Shown here in pieces: positions 62,174-64,000 of a DNA stretch of 64,000 nt. Below the pieces are notes generated by a model. The model was not told the origin of the DNA and did no database searches. It worked only from the letters and a program-made list of their open reading frames with translations. Source of the DNA: Flavobacterium suncheonense GH29-5 = DSM 17707 (GTDB lineage Bacteria > Bacteroidota > Bacteroidia > Flavobacteriales > Flavobacteriaceae). The first letter of the stretch is position 1. Every line of letters starts with the position of its first letter. The translations under genes and the position numbers were made by a program. The stretch spans positions 216,187 through 280,186 of the forward strand of contig NZ_AUCZ01000007.1 of the NCBI RefSeq assembly GCF_000430025.1, written 5' to 3'.

Positions 62174-63234
62174 AAGAAGGTATAAAAGAAATTACTACAA
62201 TTACTACAACTTCTATACAAACCACAACTAACGAAAAGTTTTCAATTATTTCTTTTTTTTATTCGCTTTGTAGTGGAGTTCCCTATGATTGTGGAGGTAG
62301 TATTTGTGGTTTTGGTTATTATCAAGAAACCATTTGGATACCCGAATGGGGAGATAGCGGAGGTTCTGGTTCTGGTTCTGGTTCATCAGGCTCATCAGGT
62401 AGTGAAGGTGGCGGTGGTGGTAGCAGTAATGGCGGTTCATCAAATAATGACAATGACAATGAAAACCCAAACGATGAGATTATTACAACTCCAGTGCATT
62501 GTCCAGGTGGTTGTCCTGAGATTGTTGAAGAAGCGGAAGACTTAGCAGCTAACCCTTGTAAAAAAATAAGCAAACAGCTAACTAAATTTCCTGCTATGAG
62601 GCAAGGGTTGGTTGATTTAGCTACAACTACTTCACAAGATACCGAAAACGGAATTTACGCTTTAGATGATTATGCAGGAACAGAGCCTGACGCAATAAAA
62701 ACAATACCCGAAGGAACAGCCGGAGAATTAGAGATTAATGCGAATCCGCCTACTCCGTATGTGATGTTAGCCCACACGCACAACAGTCCGGCAGATTCAA
62801 CCTATTCTGTATTTTCATGGGAGGATTTAACCACTATAAGCCTTTTACTATTTAAAGATCAAATCGAAGTAAACGAATTTGTTTTTTATGTAATTACTGC
62901 CGATGGCACACGTTATGCAATGACCATAAACAATAAAGAAAAGTTTATGCAATATATTTTTGATATGAAAAAAATGCCTCTTGGAACAGTTATTGATATG
63001 GATAGAATCAAAAAGAAAAGCGAAATTGAAAACGAATATTACTCCAAAGAATTTGGTAATACTCCCTTAATCAAAGAAAATTCTAATCCTGATGATGATA
63101 AACTTAATTTTTTAAAAATGATGAAAAAGGCAGATATAGGTGCGGATTTATTTGAAGTAGATGCTACTTTTACAACCTATACAAAGCTTACCTTAAATAA
63201 TACTAACACTATAATACCAACACCATGTCAATAA
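62149..63234 (+). pseudogene. 5'-truncated secreted-type protein with Gly/Ser linker and JAB-like domain
   Basis: The frame is open from a stop at 62146 to TAA at 63232-63234 (361 codons) but has no ATG before the conserved part; the first possible start in the conserved region is a GTG at 62494. The order is a Thr-rich piece, a Cys-rich piece (CSGVPYDCGGSICGFG), a Gly/Ser/Asn linker (62359-62475) and a C-terminal domain. Counting from 62494, Glu51 (TENGIY), His94/His96 (LAHTHN) and Ser108/Asp111 (FSWEDL) resemble the JAMM E...HxH...SxxD pattern. A DUF6705-like gene overlaps its end by 10 bp. Confidence 0.6.
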
Positions 63235-63863
63235 TAAAAAAAACACTAATGTTAAAACTAACTATTTTAGTTTTATGTACCTTTACTTCATGTAAAACAA
63301 CCGCACAAACGGTAATTGTTAAGGATATTTCTGAAATGAAAACAGAAGACTGGTCTGTGGACGGTTCTGTTAAAAAATATTTTAAAGATATTGATAATGA
63401 TTTTGCCTCTTTTCTAGGTACTTGGATAGCCCCAATGGGTAACAACCAAACTTTTGTGGTAAGTTTATATAAGGTTACAAAAAACCCAAGACGTGATACA
63501 AATGGAAATGTAGAATATTATGTAGATGATATAGAAGGTCATTACCGTTTGGTAGAAAACTATGATTTACTAAATGAACAAGTAATTTATACTAGTAATA
63601 AACATTGGGTGGGCACAACAGATGTTTATCCGGGTATTTATGTAATGAAATCAAATGATGGAATCCATAGTTATGGAACAGTGATGGATACTAGTTTTCC
63701 TGTAAGTTCACCATATTACAGGCAAGAAGGCAGACTGGGTATGAAAATTTTGAGTACTAATCCTACTACTGCACAATGGCGTATCAGCAAAGGTTCTGAT
63801 GCCAAACCAGAAGATAGGGTTTTTAATATCCCAACCGATATTATTTTAACCAAAGTAAATTAA
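63225..63863 (+). CDS. DUF6705-like lipoprotein
   Basis: A 212-aa lipoprotein (LCTFTSCKTTAQ, Cys about 23 from the ATG at 63225) with a beta-rich domain (FLGTWIAPMGNNQTFVVSLYKVTKN..GHYRLVENY..YVMKSNDGIHSYGTVMD..LSTNPTTAQWRISKG). The pattern matches the flavobacterial DUF6705 family as I remember it; no function is established. Either the ATG at 63225, which overlaps the upstream frame by 10 bp, or the one at 63249 can be the start. Such genes tend to occur in arrays with the kind of protein encoded just upstream. Confidence 0.75.
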   Translation: MSIIKKTLMLKLTILVLCTFTSCKTTAQTVIVKDISEMKTEDWSVDGSVKKYFKDIDNDFASFLGTWIAPMGNNQTFVVSLYKVTKNPRRDTNGNVEYYVDDIEGHYRLVENYDLLNEQVIYTSNKHWVGTTDVYPGIYVMKSNDGIHSYGTVMDTSFPVSSPYYRQEGRLGMKILSTNPTTAQWRISKGSDAKPEDRVFNIPTDIILTKVN

Positions 63864-63888
63864 AACCACTTACAACAAGGGTTTTGTG

Positions 63889-63924
63889 AAATTGCAGGTG
63901 CATTTTGTATCTGCAATTTTCAAT
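63889..63924 (+). terminator. Hairpin after the DUF6705-like gene
   Basis: AAATTGCAG (63889-63897) with CTGCAATTT (63911-63919), a perfect 9-bp stem followed by a weak T tract. Confidence 0.55.
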
Positions 63925-63944
63925 TTATAAAATAAAATTTAATC

Positions 63945-64000
63945 TATATTTGTAATGTTATTTACCAAAATTCTACAACTTCACAAAGCCCCGAGACGTT
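63945..64000 (+). other. Possible promoter and start of a further gene at the window edge
   Basis: TATATTTG (63945-63952) is a -7 match. An ATG at 63955 opens a frame of 15 codons (MLFTKILQLHKAPRR) to the edge. With so little sequence between promoter and ATG the gene would be leaderless, so the ATG may not be the true start. Confidence 0.25.

Noticed and set aside
62246..62573. Minus-strand His/Tyr-rich and Pro/Leu-rich frames
   Set aside because: They are antisense readings of the Gly/Ser/Asn linker of the truncated gene.
1..64000. tRNA, rRNA, CRISPR arrays, insertion sequences and replication origin
   Set aside because: Every intergenic gap was read on both strands. None shows a cloverleaf with TTCRANY arm, regular spacer-repeat array, transposase frame or DnaA-box cluster.

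Overview
The window reads as a chromosomal segment of a flavobacterium (Bacteroidota, family Flavobacteriaceae, probably Flavobacterium or a close relative). The evidence is the gene order purN / acpP-fabF-rnc-IPExxxVDY-pyk, an OmpA porin with thrombospondin type 3 repeats, a b558-type three-gene sdh operon, an NRAMP-UspA fusion next to a DtxR-type regulator, a DUF6705-like lipoprotein, the lack of Shine-Dalgarno sequences, and several promoters of the Bacteroidota form TTG-N16-20-TAnnTTTG. Genes are densely packed on both strands with many convergent 4-17 bp overlaps. No tRNA, rRNA, CRISPR array, insertion sequence or phage was seen.

Layout. 0-9.8 kb: the edge of a membrane-protein gene, comF, an Ig-like lipoprotein, a nitrilase-type amidase, sdhCAB (minus strand), a 630-bp non-coding region with a three-copy 40-bp repeat, a Crp/Fnr regulator and an aminopeptidase P. 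9.8-21 kb: an alpha/beta hydrolase, a minimal ABC pair, addB, ompA, kbl, addA, Mn-type superoxide dismutase. 21-31 kb: a large PurF-type amidotransferase with a PfkB kinase, a START protein, rnhA, purN, then the acpP-fabF-rnc-IPExxxVDY-pyk block. 31-38 kb: dinB, a membrane protein of the misnamed 'site-specific recombinase' family, CYTH, RlpA, a small four-helix membrane protein, an ACT protein, YraN, LD-carboxypeptidase. 38-49 kb: a lipoprotein with a duplicated HGQxGHRCD motif, metG, a HAD/CAT/HDAC operon, HRDC and a tailless SSB facing a candidate Flavo-1-type RNA, a five-gene operon (DinB-fold, Zn-ribbon, NUMOD4-like, NAD-binding, EamA), and an M13 peptidase. 49-61.5 kb: metal and redox genes (SCO, feoAB plus a 43-aa Cys-rich protein; mntR-mntH-lipoprotein divergent from a TonB receptor and a thioredoxin), bacilliredoxin, plsC, an acyl-ACP desaturase and an HD protein. 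From about 61.55 kb the DNA becomes clearly AT-rich and accessory: two genes that have both lost their 5' ends meet head to head, followed by a DUF6705-like lipoprotein.

Working together. The 50-58 kb section is a transition-metal module: ferrous uptake (FeoAB), manganese uptake (NRAMP) under a DtxR/MntR-type repressor, and an outer-membrane receptor whose promoter is overlapped by a TTTAG-N6-CTAAA palindrome that the repressor could bind. acpP/fabF, plsC and the desaturase supply membrane lipids. AddA and AddB, encoded on either side of ompA and kbl, should form the double-strand-break repair helicase-nuclease.

Most interesting for follow-up: the truncated-gene junction with a JAB/JAMM-like signature (62.1-63.2 kb), the candidate Flavo-1-type RNA (43.83-43.91 kb), the duplicated-motif lipoprotein (37.8 kb), the 40-bp repeat array between sdh and the Crp/Fnr gene (7.4-7.5 kb), the paired hairpins between acpP and fabF (26.6-26.7 kb), and the proposed Mn/Fe operator at 55.73 kb. 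All functions are read from sequence by eye; no database search was run.
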